Shown here: positions 24,101 through 36,084 of the stretch, one piece after another | How the letters are laid out: each line of letters opens with the position of its first letter | Position numbering within the stretch: position 1 is the stretch's first letter | Assembly: GCA_964058845.1 (NCBI GenBank) | Contig: CAXKVR010000017.1 | Location: 62,001 to 126,000 of the forward strand | Length of the DNA: 64,000 bases | Direction: 5' to 3' | DNA from: Carex sylvatica | Taxonomy: Eukaryota; Streptophyta; Magnoliopsida; Poales; Cyperaceae | Notes under the pieces: model-generated | Databases searched by the model: none | Told to the model about the DNA's origin: nothing | Seen by the model: the letters and a program-made list of their open reading frames with translations, nothing else | Program-made: the position numbers and the translations under genes

Positions 24101-24848
24101 ATATCTAATTAAAATCTACACTAAATTATACTAACTTTCGTCCCAAACCTTTGGATGTGTGTATTCATGATATTTGTGCAAAAATAGTTGAAAAGAGTAA
24201 AATTGAACATTTTTTAAAAATTAGGACTCCGCTTGCCTATGTTACGGCGACATGACGTACTTATGGTAATGAGTCTTTGACACTTTGCTCTGCTAGTTTG
24301 CCCGATAAAGTGGGCAAGTTTACATCAAAAGTGTGGATTCATATATGGAAGGGCTAAACCAAGAGCATGCAAATGCACTTTTGAATTAAAACAGTTGGAT
24401 ATAGTTAACTACTTATAACTAACCAGTTTTTTTTATTAAGGATAAAGAATAAAGTGTCATAAAAAATAAAAGCAATAAAAAAATAAATTTTGCATAATAT
24501 CAACACATGAGGTCCACAACTTTCTAGCCTAAGCTTGTTCCAAACGGGGGGGAGGGGGGACAAAAAGAAAAATTACCACAAAACGATGGCATAACTTTAG
24601 CAAAGAAATGAAATATTGAAGCATCTTTGATTATGAAATTTGAATAATTAAATTGTGGGGTGAATTACAATTGATTTAGGGAGTACAATTCATTGTCCAA
24701 AATTATTCTCGAGGTTTTTAATAATAGCAAGATCATGAGTTTTTCGCATTTAGGAGTTTAAATGGAACTTTTGTAAGTTTAGATACCGGCCCGATGACTA
24801 GGTTTGGATTTTGTTTGAGGGCAAGCAAGATTTAAGCCTGGGAGAATT
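24101..24848. other. Non-coding AT-rich stretch, no gene seen
   Basis: Contains a G-rich run (gggggggagggggggac at ~24546) and, near its right edge, gaggggcaagcaagatttaagcctggg-like sequence that resembles the internal end of a retrotransposon just before a polypurine tract. No coding frame is convincing. Confidence 0.4.
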
Positions 24849-26100
24849 TGATGAGTGTAAATTATATACACTTTTGCCTAGGGTTCTATATTAATAACTT
24901 GACCAATTTTCATGTATTTAGGTTAATTTAGCGTAATTTAGCTTAGAAATACATCAAGAATCAAGTTACTACTGTTTGCTCATTTTATTTATAGTTTTGG
25001 AGCATTTGCAAGTTTTGGAACGGTCTCTAAGGCACTTGGTCCGATCGTATCCACTTTGAAAGAAGACTTGATAAAAAAAGAATCAAGTTACTGTCAAAAG
25101 TCAATTTAAAATACAGAAAATGATAGATCTTCTCGCAAGCTTTTCGAAAAATGATAGAATACTGAAAACAGAGCTACGGACAATGAGTTATGCCAATTTG
25201 AAATTTAGTTCACAGTCTAGTCAGAGGCTCTGTGCGGCCTAAGATGCGGCACAGCCAATCCGCACAGCTCACAGCGCAGAAATCCGTGCAGCCACCCCTA
25301 GCCGCACCAATGGTCGCACAATCCAAATGCGAAAATTTCAGCTTTCGACATTCTTTCGTATTTTGGACATATCTTGGTCACATAAACCTTTTTAGTAAGC
25401 CATCAGTTGATATTTATCGCCATATCTCATGAGATCTTGATTGATTCACCTTCCATTGTTGATTGCTTACTCCATAAGTCACAAAATAGCTATAAATTAG
25501 GGGAAGGCAGCGGGAGGAAGATCATCTCTCTTTTGGGGAAAGACATCTTGCACACCACCATTCTCTCTTGGAAACCCTAATCTCTTTCTCCATCAATCTC
25601 ACCTCTCAAGTGAATCAAAGGCGCGAAGGATTGAAGAACTTGACGGATCTCGAGGAGCTTTCAAGAAAGAACTAAGGCATAACTTGGGAATTAGTGTATT
25701 CTATTTCTCTTGTTATTTTCTTTATTTTACTTGTATGAATTCTTTGTTTTCTATCATGGATGTTATTGAATTTGCACCCATGAGAGACTAATTTCATCTC
25801 TATGGGCTTAGGTTGTATCATGAACTTGTGTTAGTTTATTTACTTTGATGATCTCTTTATTATGATTGTTTTGGCTTGATGTTTAGTTTTATTTTATAGT
25901 TGTGAGTCATGCATAATTGTATTTTTGATAACCTAACCCTTGCGGAGGTAGTGACAGTACTTCTTTTCTTTATGGAATTGTGACATTAAACCCTTTTATT
26001 GTACACAAATCATCTTAGGGATAATAGGTTAGATGGACCAAATCTAGTCTACCCCAGATTCATAGAACTAAAGGTTCGATATGGAACGGTTTGGAAAACC
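24849..26100 (+). mobile_element. 3'-LTR-like fragment of a Ty3/gypsy (Tat-type) retrotransposon
   Basis: A purine-rich word, cctgggagaatt, is directly followed by TGATGAGTG, the usual junction of polypurine tract and 3' LTR in Tat/Athila-like elements. The LTR-like body contains a transcribed-leader style section (25490-25700) and the block catgagagactaatttcatc. No internal coding region (gag, protease, polymerase) precedes it, so this is a remnant. The right edge is uncertain. The 66-aa frame at 25232-25432 lies within it and is not a gene. Confidence 0.5.
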
Positions 26101-26149
26101 AAAGGTTATTACATATGAGTGATCGAAAATTTACGAAATAGTGTACCAA

Positions 26150-26341
26150 TTAGTAAAAGTAGATGACTTCAATTAAAGAACTCAAATAGGTAGTGACAAC
26201 CTCATCATCAATCAACACTTCATTAGCACGATACTGCTCTTCAAAATAACGATATATATCAACCTCATCTATTTCTTCATTTGAATTTTCTAAACAAAAT
26301 TCATCACCAGTCTTTTCATTAAGGTCAAAAACCATTCTGTT
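26150..26341 (-). pseudogene. Exon-like fragment of an unrecognised gene or transposase, probably broken
   Basis: A minus-strand frame starts with ATG at 26335 (MVFDLNEKTGDEFC) and runs 61 aa to a stop; it is rich in Asp and Glu. It is preceded on the minus strand by TTAACAG, an acceptor-like sequence. A leader-like, donor-ended segment on the same strand lies at 35292-35580, beyond the inserted CACTA element. The two could be exons of one gene whose intron received the transposon. The sequence downstream is retrotransposon-like, so the rest of the gene seems lost. I do not recognise the protein. Confidence 0.28.
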
Positions 26342-26694
26342 AATTTATTTTTAAAAAAAATTAGTACAACATAATGAAACAAGTATTCATATCAAACTAT
26401 TCAAGTATTAATAAATGAACACTATAAAAAGAATTATATTTTACCAAAACTAATTAACATATAACATGAACACTATAAATGAATTAAATCTACCATATGA
26501 AGTATTCCTACAAACAATAACATATATTCATTAATAACATATACACATACATAAACATTCCCTCGTAACAGATAAAGTTGTTACTATTATCATAATAAAC
26601 AATGAATAAACAAGTATTCACAGTAACAACATTACATGATAAAATCAACTGAAATAAGTATTCATAACCTCAGCATACACTACTAGAATTTTCT

Positions 26695-27180
26695 CTTTTT
26701 CCAAGGGTAGTTTCTGTATTTCCAAGGATATGAAGGGCCTTGGAAATAAAATCGAATTTGCTGTCACATCTAACCATTTCCAAGGGTAGGCCCTTGGAAA
26801 TAGTAGCGCTTGGAAATGCCTGATGCCAACCCTTGGAAATGCTTGTTATCCACCCTTAGAAATACTTTTGCACGGCCCATGACCCGGTAAACAGAACGAA
26901 TACTATATTTTATTGAGAGCCCATATTATTTCCAAGGGCCTACCCTTGAAAATGTTTTGGTGATTCAGTTTATATTATTTTATGCTGAGGCCCTTGGAAA
27001 TGTTGGAGCACAATACCGTTGGAAATATTTTGTTAATTCAGTTTATATTATTTTATGCTGAGGCCCTTGGAAATGCTGGAGCACATCCTTGGAAATGTTT
27101 TATTGAGTCAGTTTATATTATTTTATAGTTAGACATAATATTTCCATGAGGTTACTGTTGGAAAAGTTTAGCTCCTGGAG
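26695..27180. repeat. CACTA left subterminal repeats
   Basis: Multiple copies in both orientations of ccttggaaat / ccaaggg at ~26701, 26735, 26780, 26790, 26830, 26935, 26990 and 27063. In CACTA elements such subterminal repeats bind the element's own protein. A further direct repeat of ~65-70 bp (tcagtttatattattttatg) occurs three times between 26965 and 27125. Confidence 0.8.
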
Positions 27181-27591
27181 ACAAAAATAATTTTGTTTAT
27201 TTAAGATGCCCCTTTGAATGATGAAAATAATAAATCACAACAATAAGACTAATAAAATAAACACCCACAATTCCAATTAATAATACTAAATTATATAAAA
27301 AGATTACTAAATAACACAATAATAATATCATATTATCCAAGTATCATATTTACAAAATCAAAGTATCTCATTATTCAACACACAATTTCATATATCTATG
27401 ACTATAAAAAATCCATGTACAATTTTTCTCAAACAAGAAAAGTGTAAAAAAATCCACCTACAATTTTTCTTCGTAATCTGATAATTTGTCCATTTCCTTG
27501 TATGCTTCCATCTCCAATTACTAGACTAAGAGGCAAAAAAAAAAGCAATGTCTGTCTCTTTTTTGAATAAAATGAGGTCATGGATAAAATA

Positions 27592-27786
27592 AGTTAATGA
27601 AGGCGCACGAAAACATATACTCTTGCTTTGCGAGTTAATGAAGGTACACGAAAACACGTCGTCCGTTGGTCGATCGGAACCGTTGAAATTAAAATTAAAA
27701 CATATACTCTTGCTTTGCGAGTTAATGAAGGCACACGAAAACACGTCGTCCGTTGGTCGATAGGAACCGTTGAAATTAAAGAGCAC
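27592..27786. repeat. 87-bp tandem duplication inside the CACTA element
   Basis: The block beginning catatactcttgctttgcg at 27614 recurs at 27701, with a partial third copy to the left (agttaatgaaggcgcacg at 27593). The period is 87 bp, so the 110-aa frame 27628-27960 that crosses it stays open by chance of length; I do not regard it as a gene. Confidence 0.8.
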
Positions 27787-28479
27787 TGCATATATATTCC
27801 TGCAGCAAATTTTGATGAAAATTTATTTTTATTTACCTGCCCATCAAGTCGACGAAATATCAAAACATCGAAGGGTTATGAACACTTCACGTTAGATCGA
27901 AGCCCAAACATAATAAAACTTCATAATTTTATGTTGGTTACGTTCAATTTTTTCCCTTGATCATTTTAAAACAAATCTGGAATAATTTAATTACAGATCA
28001 ACCGTTGATTTCTCACGTGAAAATGAATTGTTCGTATATATTTGTTAAATATGGAGGGACAAATAATGATAAAAGTCTATAAGATGGACAATTATAACTA
28101 TGATTTGATTATAGAAGATATAAATTATTTTATTTTATTTTTTTGAATTTTTTCATATTATTTGTTGCACATGTATTATCTAATTAGTAAATATCAAGTT
28201 ATGAGCCATCCGATAGGTAATGGATGGTCATGATGTCTTAATTTTAGATGTTGTGGGTAGGGAATCCCTATTCTCCGAGGTAACATAATATTTTTGTTTT
28301 AGATCCAACCCTAAGGGATGTGCAAGATCTTTTAATATTCGTGCGTAATGATAATCCAACAGTGCCAATGCAAACACAAAAATTATATTACCTCAGAGTT
28401 TATAAACTCTTCCAGTATATGCAATACAAACTACTACAATTTTGATTCTCTGGACTTAACGGGATTTCTCCACTACTTT

Positions 28480-28790
28480 TCTCCTTCATGTACTCTCCCT
28501 AAAAAAATGAGCATGAGCGTCAAATTAAACTCTAAATTTTTTGCTTCCCTCCTTCAATTCCCTCTCAAAATTCAATTCCTCTCCAGATCCGATCCTCAAA
28601 ATTAAATCCTCACTCCCAAATCGCCCCGCCCCACTCAGATTCGATCCTCCCAAATGAAACTCAGATCTCCCTAATCTCCTTCAATCCTCACCTTCTCCCA
28701 AATTGCCCAGCTACTCTGCCCGCCTTTATGACAGTGATTGCCGCCTTTGCATGCATGAGGTCTCTCTCTCTCTCTCTATATATCTTAATT
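28480..28790 (+). other. Leader-like CT-rich segment within the CACTA element
   Basis: A pyrimidine-rich stretch with repeated atccgatcctc- and tccctctc-like words, ending in a (CT)n run at 28763-28777. It resembles a plant 5' untranslated leader and may be the start of the element's transcript or of a captured gene. No start codon leads into a long frame. Confidence 0.3.
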
Positions 28791-29218
28791 TTGTATTCCA
28801 AATTTTGCATCATTAATTTCATAAACAAGATATTTACAAGCTAATTATTTAAAAATAATTGGAAGAAAAGAACAGCACAAGATTACAATTCAATTATTTC
28901 TCAACATAATGAAACAATAAAACAGTGGCAACTACCATTCAGCATAATTTATTGCTATTTGAATACCAATGTTGCTTTTTCTTAATTTGGTAGGTGAATA
29001 TGCCAAAGGAGAAGGACAAATTATTTGGGGCAATAAAATTTGTAGATATAACTATATAAGCTCAAAGGATTATTTTCCTCAGGAAAATCAAGACTTGAAT
29101 ATGAAACAGTGAGTCATTTAATCTATTCCCCTTTTACCTATCAATTATTGATCCTTCTGCATTGACAAATTTACTATGTCAATTCACATTTTCTTGTTGT
29201 TTTTTGTGATTGTTTTAG

Positions 29219-29276
29219 ATTACGGGAAGAATTCATGCAATTATGTCGAGATGGCACTGTTGTTACTGATGTTGAA
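29219..29276 (+). pseudogene. Exon-like fragment inside the CACTA element
   Basis: Bounded by ttttag (acceptor-like, 29213-29218) and a GT at 29277. One frame reads LREEFMQLCRDGTVVTDVE. Further exon-like words follow near 29395. No surrounding long frame exists; this is either remains of the CACTA transposase gene or a captured host exon. The protein is not recognised. Confidence 0.3.
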
Positions 29277-30253
29277 GTATGCATTTTGAACTCTTTCTTT
29301 CTATAGTCAAATTTATATAAATCATATAGGAATTAATTATTTTTCATTCAAGAATAAGAATAGCTTTAATTTGCTAAAATTTAAAAGTAGGCATTTAGAA
29401 AGCTCTATGAGGCAGTAGGTTCGTCGAGCCGTCAGCCAAGCTAGGAATTTGCACGTTTTGTCACCCAAAACATATCGAATCCTTTAAAGAGGTAATTATT
29501 CTGCTATTTTTTTTTTTTTAGAGTGAAAATTTAGGTTTGTTAAAAATGTAAATGCTTTATCTCAGGAGCTTGAATTTTTTACACCGTATTATGTGAAAGG
29601 CTTGAATTTTTGAATAGATTTTATGTGAAAGGCTTGAATTGTATGATATGTGCTGGTACAGATCAGATCAGGAACTGCTCTGAAACTTTGCAGTCCAGTC
29701 CTATTTTGTTGCAGTATTTTCAGAATCTGTCACTAACTGAAACTACTCATAACTTTTAATTGACAAATGGTTTTAGATTGATTCTTTCACCAAACGGTTG
29801 TGGTCTCAGTGTAGTTTTAATTAAGGTAATATTATTTGAGAAGAAGTTCTGAAAAATGTGTGAAATATTAGTAAATGAAGATGAGATACAAATTCTTAAT
29901 TTTAGTACCACTATGTTGAGTTGGTACCGGAGCAGGTACCTGTCTAGGTTAAAAATTGCATTATAAACTTTTAAAGTTAAAGTATATTATCATGTTTCAC
30001 TTCCTTTCTATACGGTTTATATGATTGAACTTTTCTTATTTATAAATGATTAAATAAAGTGGTGCATAGGCATGAATATAATAAAGAGTTGTAATTGTGG
30101 GACATTGAGTTTAATGAGGATTAAGGGAGGTTTTGTTATTTGATTTGGACTGTTGGCGTTTTGATCAAAACTCTACATCCTTCATGCAATGTTTTATGTT
30201 ATTTTGTAAATTACTAGATATGAGTACTATAGTCTGAGCTCTACATATAATTC

Positions 30254-31331
30254 TGTAACATCCCAAAAAAATAAGTAATTATTATTATTTTTATGCTAAC
30301 GATATTTTTCGTAATAAATAAAAATTATAGATTTTTAATTAAAGATTTATTTATAATAATAAAAGTTTCGCATATTTTAAAATAAAGTTTCCTGACATAA
30401 ATAATTATTTTCATCATTAATACAAAATGTTATTAGTTTCATTTGATTTTTTGGTCTGTACCCACGTTCATTTAAATATTAAAATAAAAAGGTAATATAA
30501 CCACTTTTAATTCAAAAGGCGCCTCACCTGCAGTAACCTCTTCTAACCGTGTTTTCTGCCTCTCAATTCAGTCTGTGTCTCTCTCTCATATCTCTTCCGA
30601 AAAACAAAATAATACCAGAACTCAAATAGAAAAGTAAGAAACTGACAAGTTATCTAAACAAATATTTTGAGATTCGATTTCGATATCCAATTTGAATTCT
30701 AACTACGTCACAGTGATTCTAAACTACCGTTGCAATTCGATTGAAAATTCTGAACATTTCACTATCAGGTAACCGGACTTCTCTATAACTGTGTTTTCGT
30801 TTTGTATGGTTGATTTAAATATTGGTATTATATATTGAATTATAATGGCATATTTAACGGCATAGCGGGTCTGAGGTTGGAATTTGATATGTGATTGTAG
30901 CCTCTCACTGTTGGATGGATTTTCCAGTGGGTTGGCGGCCTTCCAATGTTTGATGGATTTCTCATTGGATTGGCGGTTTAAGGAATTGTGTTATGGGAAT
31001 GTGGAAATTGCCTGTGACAGGAATTACACATGTATGAATATGATGTGACTTGTTTTATGGATAACCTAGACTGGCGTGCTATCGCTGGTTAAATATGCGT
31101 ACATAATTTGATGTGAATTTGTGTGAATTAATCCAGCCTATTTGAATTGTTGTTAAATTAAGTCAATTATAGAAAAGCGCATCGTTAAATAACCGGTCAC
31201 TGAGCTTTGTAGCTTACTCCGTTTTGTTATTTTATTTTCATTTCTGTTGGTGACGAGGTTGACGGGCCAAGAAAAAGTGCGATGATGATGTTACAATCAT
31301 GCTCCGGATGGTAAAATTCTGGAGTGTGACA
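30254..31331 (+). repeat. 5' LTR of the nested retrotransposon
   Basis: 1078 bp, pairs with the 3' LTR at 31870-32943; scattered substitutions and small indels separate the two, so the insertion is not recent. Confidence 0.92.
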
Positions 31332-31869
31332 TATAGTATCAGAGCATTAATTTCTCGGACTGTGTTTGGGCCCAAGTTCCATTTGTTATCTATATCCAAT
31401 TTGAATTTTGATATGTTTGATTTATAAGATCAATCTGACAAGTTTTGAGTAATTATGTCTGAAATTCCATTTGTTTGTAATTTATTTGATTAACTGTGTT
31501 GACTAATTCGAATAAATCTAAATGGATTTCTGGATTTTAAGTTGAAATCTAACTTGATATAAAAAAAAATATATTTTCAAAGTTATGATTTGATATGTTA
31601 TTATATCAATTTCGAATTTCATACGAAAATTCTATCTTATAAAATTTATATGATTAGTTATATATTTATCTGATTTGATATTATAGAATTATTAATTTAG
31701 AGGTAACTCGATTTACATATAAAATGATTTGGTTCAAGTTGATTATCCGTTTTTCCGACTAATATGTATCTGATAAATTCAATTTGATTAGTGTCTATTT
31801 TGTCTTGTTCGATTTGATTACCATCTGTTTTAATTTTGCGGACAAAATTTTTTTTAAAGAAGAGAAGAA

Positions 31870-32943
31870 TGTAATATCCCAAAAAATTAAGTAATTATTA
31901 TTATTTTTATGCTAACGATATTTTTTGTAATAAATAAAAATTATAGATTTTTAATTAAAGATTTATTTATAATAATAAAAGTTTCACATATTTTAAAATA
32001 AAGTTTCCTGATATAAATAATTATTTTCATCATTAATACAAAATTTTATTAGTTTCATTTGATTTTGTCGTCTGTAACCACGTTCATTTAAATATTAAAA
32101 TAAAAAGGTAATATAACCACTTTTAATTCAAGAGGCGCCTCACATGCTGTAACCTCTTCTAACCGTGTTTTCTGCCTCTCAATTCAGTCTTTGTCTCTCC
32201 CATATCTCTTCCGAAAAAGAAAATATCAGAACTCAAATAGAAAAATAAGAAACTGACAAGTTATCTAGACAAATATTTTGAGATTCGATTTCAATATCCG
32301 ATTTGAATTCTAACTACGTCGCAGTGATTCTAAACTACCGTTGCAATTTGATTGAAAATTATGAACATTTCACTATCAGGTAACCGGACTTCTCTATAAC
32401 TGTGTTTTCGTTTTGTATTGTTGATTTAAATATTGGTATTATATATTGAATTATGATAGCATATTTAACGGGATAGCGGGTCTGAGGTTGGAATTTGATA
32501 TGTGATTGTAGCCTCTCACTGTTGGATGAATTTCCCAGTGAGTTGGCGGCCTTCCAATGTTGGATGGATTTCCCATTGAATTGGCGGGTTAAGGAATTGT
32601 GTTATGGGAATGTGGAAATTGCATGTGACAGGAATTACACATGTATGAATATGATGTGACTTGTTTTATGGATAACCTAGACTAGCGTACTATCGCTGGT
32701 TAAATATGCGTGCATAATTTGATGTGAAATTGTGTGGATTAATCCGGCTTATTTGAATGGTTGTTAAATTAAGTCAATTATAGAGAAATGTGTCGTTAAA
32801 TAACCGGTCACTGAGCTTTGTAGCTGACTCCGTTTTGTTATTTTGTTTTCATTTATGTTGGTGACGTAGGTTGACGGGCCAAAAAAAAGTTCGATGATGA
32901 TGTTATAATCATGCTCCGGATGGTAAAATTTTGGGGTGTGACA
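31870..32943 (+). repeat. 3' LTR of the nested retrotransposon
   Basis: 1074 bp, begins TGTAATATCCC right after the polypurine run and ends GTGTGACA before the AATTC duplication. Confidence 0.92.
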
Positions 32944-33149
32944 AATTCATTGCTGGATGGATAGGTAAGCTTGCCAACATATTATTTCCTATACAATACA
33001 TTGTATATATCAATTGCACACAAAAAATATCATCTAAGTTTTTTAGCTTTTTAGAGGTGTCCTGCTGGATTCTCACTGGAGAGGCAAACTGCAGTTATTA
33101 AAATTTTCTAACGCTTTGCTTATAACTGGACATACCTATTCCATGACAT

Positions 33150-33355
33150 TAGGTACATTTAAATGATATTTCTGTAAAAAAAATCATAGGACATCAGTGA
33201 CCTCCATTTATTATTTTCCTAATGCTTTGCTTCACATAGGTCATAGCACCAACATTTATTATTTTTCCTTTTTTGTAAATTTTAAAACAACAATTATGTA
33301 CATTTAAATGATATTTCTGTAGGAAGAATCATAGGACATCAGTGACCTCCCTGAC
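33150..33355. repeat. Two-copy tandem duplication inside the CACTA element
   Basis: The block gtacatttaaatgatatttc ... catcagtgacctcc occurs at ~33152 and again at ~33298, a period of about 146 bp. Confidence 0.7.
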
Positions 33356-33779
33356 TAAACTAAGATCAACATTATGCCTTAATGCTCTCTCTCAATTTTA
33401 TAGTAAGATCCCTGTTATTATTTTTTTTATTTTAAAACAATGAAAATTTTGGTGCTATTTTGTTCTATGAGTTGCTTGTTGCAAAGAGGCTTGACCTTTA
33501 TTTTTAAAGAGGGGGGGGTTGGAGGACAGTAAAGGTTAAAACAGTACTATGGTGCTCTTGATGAAGTTGAACTTCATGCTGAAATGTGATGATAGACTAA
33601 TGGTCATTTTAAATGCACACATTAGGTATCGGGATGTGGATTGGATTGTGATATGATACAAGACATTGTTCTACCAGTAATAGCATTTTTTTCCAGAAAG
33701 TTCTATTTTTAGGATTAACTAAGTAGTGTGCATATTTCTATGAAAATCATAAAAATTATTTTTGTTTTGCCTTATGTAG

Positions 33780-33850
33780 GATGACTTGTCGTTTCAAAAG
33801 CAAACTGCACCATTCAACTGGGCTCTTTCTGACCTTCTCGTGGTTAACAT
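33780..33850 (+). pseudogene. Exon-like fragment inside the CACTA element
   Basis: Preceded by ttatgtag and followed by gttagt, as for a plant exon. One frame reads DDLSFQKQTAPFNWALSDL and continues to VVNM. I do not recognise the protein. It may be a captured host exon or a relic of an element gene. Confidence 0.3.
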
Positions 33851-34629
33851 GTTAGTTGTATTTGTCTCTTGTCTATTTATTTTCAATTGAGTTATTTATT
33901 TGTATTTGAGCTTATGTTTTCTTTCTACACTTGGCCAATTGATTAATCAATTTTTGTTATCACGAAAAATGAAGACTTAAACATCCACATCTGTGAAGTT
34001 AAGAAAATACTCCAATATTTGTTAAGAAGATACTTTGACAGTTTTCCTGTCATTTAGTATATGAGGGGATTGGTTGTTATTCACAAAATCTAAAGTAAAT
34101 GGTCATTTTGCAAGAATTCTAATTTGGGGCGTCTAAGTGTTATAATTGCTCTTTTCGTGAATTTTTTTAGCTTTATGTGCATCTTTACATGTAGGTCATT
34201 ACAAGAAATAAATCGAGATGCCGTAGGGAATATCCCGCTTCTGGGAACAATTGTAATTTATTGGCAATAGAAGTAGTGATGACAGTGCCAACCTTGAACT
34301 AATACACAATTATTTATAATTTGATTCCATATTTTTTTTATCAGTGACTAAGTCACAATTGGTGAATTTTTGTTTCAGGAACAATGTATCAGTGACTAAG
34401 AACTATGTATTTTTATGATACTATGTTAATTAATGTTAATTACATGTTTATTCTCTATATTTCAATATGTTTATTAATTAGGCTGAATAAGAATTAGAAA
34501 ATGTAAATGGGTCAGTATTGAGTTGGTACAGGGATGATTGTAGAATAAGGCCATGCTTATATGAAGTCATTTAGGCTTGTCATTACCATGGTTAATCAAT
34601 GATATAATAAAAATTATCTTCTCATGCAA

Positions 34630-35065
34630 ATATTAGCCCTTGGAAATACTCAAGTGGGTCCCATGTACATTGCTCTTGGAAATACTTTGGTGGGTCCCAT
34701 ATGCACTGCCCTTGAAAATAAACAGGTGGGACCCATATTTCCTCCCCTTGGAAATAACCTAGTGAGCTCCACGATGCTCCCCTTGGAAATAATCTGGTGG
34801 GTCCCACAATGCTCCCCTTGGAAATAATGTAGACGGTGGCCAAGTTTGAAAGTATTTTCAACGGCCCTTTTTCCAAGGGCAATCCCTTGGAAAGAGCCAG
34901 AAAAGAGTATTTCCAACGGCTCCCTTGGACATACTGACTATTTTCAAGGAGGGTATTAGCAACGGTAGTTTTTCCAAGGGTAGCGCTTGAAAATAGCTAT
35001 TTTTGGGCTTTTTCCAAGGATAAGTCCTTGAAAAAAGTCATTTTCGGACACTTGAAAAAAGTGTG
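34630..35065. repeat. CACTA right subterminal repeats
   Basis: Dense copies of ccttggaaataa followed by ggtgggtccca at ~34638, 34676, 34709, 34747, 34781 and 34816, then ccaaggg words to the end. Short frames here (34622-34916 minus, 34624-34827 plus) are produced by the repeat and are not genes. Confidence 0.85.
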
Positions 35066-35291
35066 AATTCTAGTAGTGATAAAATATATAACATAAAATC
35101 AAACAAAATGTTCAATTCAGATCTACGAAAATATTCAAATCAAATCATCAAATTCTAAAATTACAGCATATATTGTGATCACATACTAATTAAATTACCC
35201 TAAAGTATTTACACATGACTTTTAATAACCTAAATCAAATACAAATCGCACAAAACAGTAAAATAGGAAAAACTTAAAATATAAACATTAC

Positions 35292-35580
35292 CTGACAATT
35301 CATATCGCTTGAGATCGATTTGACATCAATGGAAAAAGCTTGTGATCGCCTGAGAGAACATGTTCGAGATCGCCTGAAACAGGTACGACAACGTCGGAGA
35401 GATGAATGCACGTTATCTCCAGAGAGAGGAGCGCGCGATGGATCGAGAGAGGACTGCGCGATGTACCAAGAGAGGATCGCGCTTCCGATCGCCTCTGGTC
35501 GCTTGGAGAAGGAAAGCGCAGAGGAAAAGGAAATTTCAAATTTTCATAAAAAGGAAGGTTAATAAATGGACTGGCGCCGT
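35292..35580 (-). other. Leader-like segment ending in a splice donor, possibly exon 1 of a disrupted gene
   Basis: On the minus strand this GC-richer segment is pyrimidine-rich and ends at TTGTCAG followed by GTAATG, a donor-like junction. The next candidate exon on this strand is 26150-26341, across the CACTA insertion. Short upstream ATGs here close quickly. The flank 35581-35784 is AT-rich with no gene. Confidence 0.25.
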
Positions 35581-36084
35581 CAGTCCCTAATGACAGTTAG
35601 TCCGGGATAACTGATTAATGATTACTAACTACTTTTATTAGTTAAAAAATAGGAGGACACTTAGGGGACGAGGGCTGGGGGGACAATATAATTACTCTAA
35701 AAAAAATTCATATTAGTCATTTTCTTGTTTGCTTTAAGTTAAAATTATGAATATCATAAAATTATAGCCACACGTGTTTTATTATTCAAAGTTTTTGAGG
35801 TATTTGTTAATTATTATTTATTTTCATCTTTTATTAGGATCATATTTTCTGTTATACAGCATTTGGTTTTAGTTACGTGTAAAGTCATATTTTGTTATAT
35901 AATTAACATCTTAGTTATGTTCGCCATTAAAATGCATGTTTATTGTACTCAAGTCTCTTTTGTTATACAACATCTTAAGTTTCTTTTTTCCCATTAAGAT
36001 CATATTTTCAAGATAAGTACAACTTATTCTATGCATCATAATCTCATGCTAAAAGATATAGGAGAGGACAATGTATTACATTGA

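Larger units (their letters stand above)
30254..32943 (+). mobile_element. Small non-autonomous LTR retrotransposon nested in the CACTA element
   Basis: Two LTRs of ~1.08 kb (30254-31331 and 31870-32943) start with TGTAA(C/T)ATCCC and end in GTGTGACA. A 5-bp target duplication AATTC flanks the element (30249-30253 and 32944-32948). Just inside the 5' LTR, tagtatcagagc (31334-31345) matches 11 of 12 bases of the usual initiator-tRNA-Met primer-binding site. A purine run (aaagaagagaaga) lies directly before the 3' LTR. The interior is only 538 bp and non-coding, so gag and pol are missing. Confidence 0.93.
26678..35078. mobile_element. CACTA (En/Spm) transposon, non-autonomous, with nested LTR element
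   Basis: Left end CACTACTAGAATT (26678-26690) and right end AATTCTAGTAGTG (35066-35078) are perfect 13-bp inverted repeats. They are flanked by a 3-bp target duplication ATA at 26675-26677 and 35079-35081, as expected for CACTA elements. Both subterminal regions carry many copies of ccttggaaat and ccaaggg. Total length is 8.4 kb, of which 2.69 kb is a later LTR insertion. No transposase frame survives; only short exon-like pieces are visible, so movement would need proteins supplied in trans. The TIR pair and target duplication make this call firm. Confidence 0.93.

Noticed and set aside
24541..24560. G-rich run as a G-quadruplex or regulatory element
   Set aside because: A single run of this type in non-coding repeat-rich DNA gives no support for function.
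27526..27960. Frames of 86, 89 and 110 aa
   Set aside because: Open only because of an 87-bp (29-codon) tandem duplication; same words appear in several frames.
31332..31869. Coding interior of the nested retrotransposon (gag/pol)
   Set aside because: All frames are short and AT-rich; no protease, reverse transcriptase or integrase motif is visible.
34622..34916. Overlapping frames of 86, 67 and 88 aa
   Set aside because: Products of the CACTA subterminal repeat with short period; no gene features.
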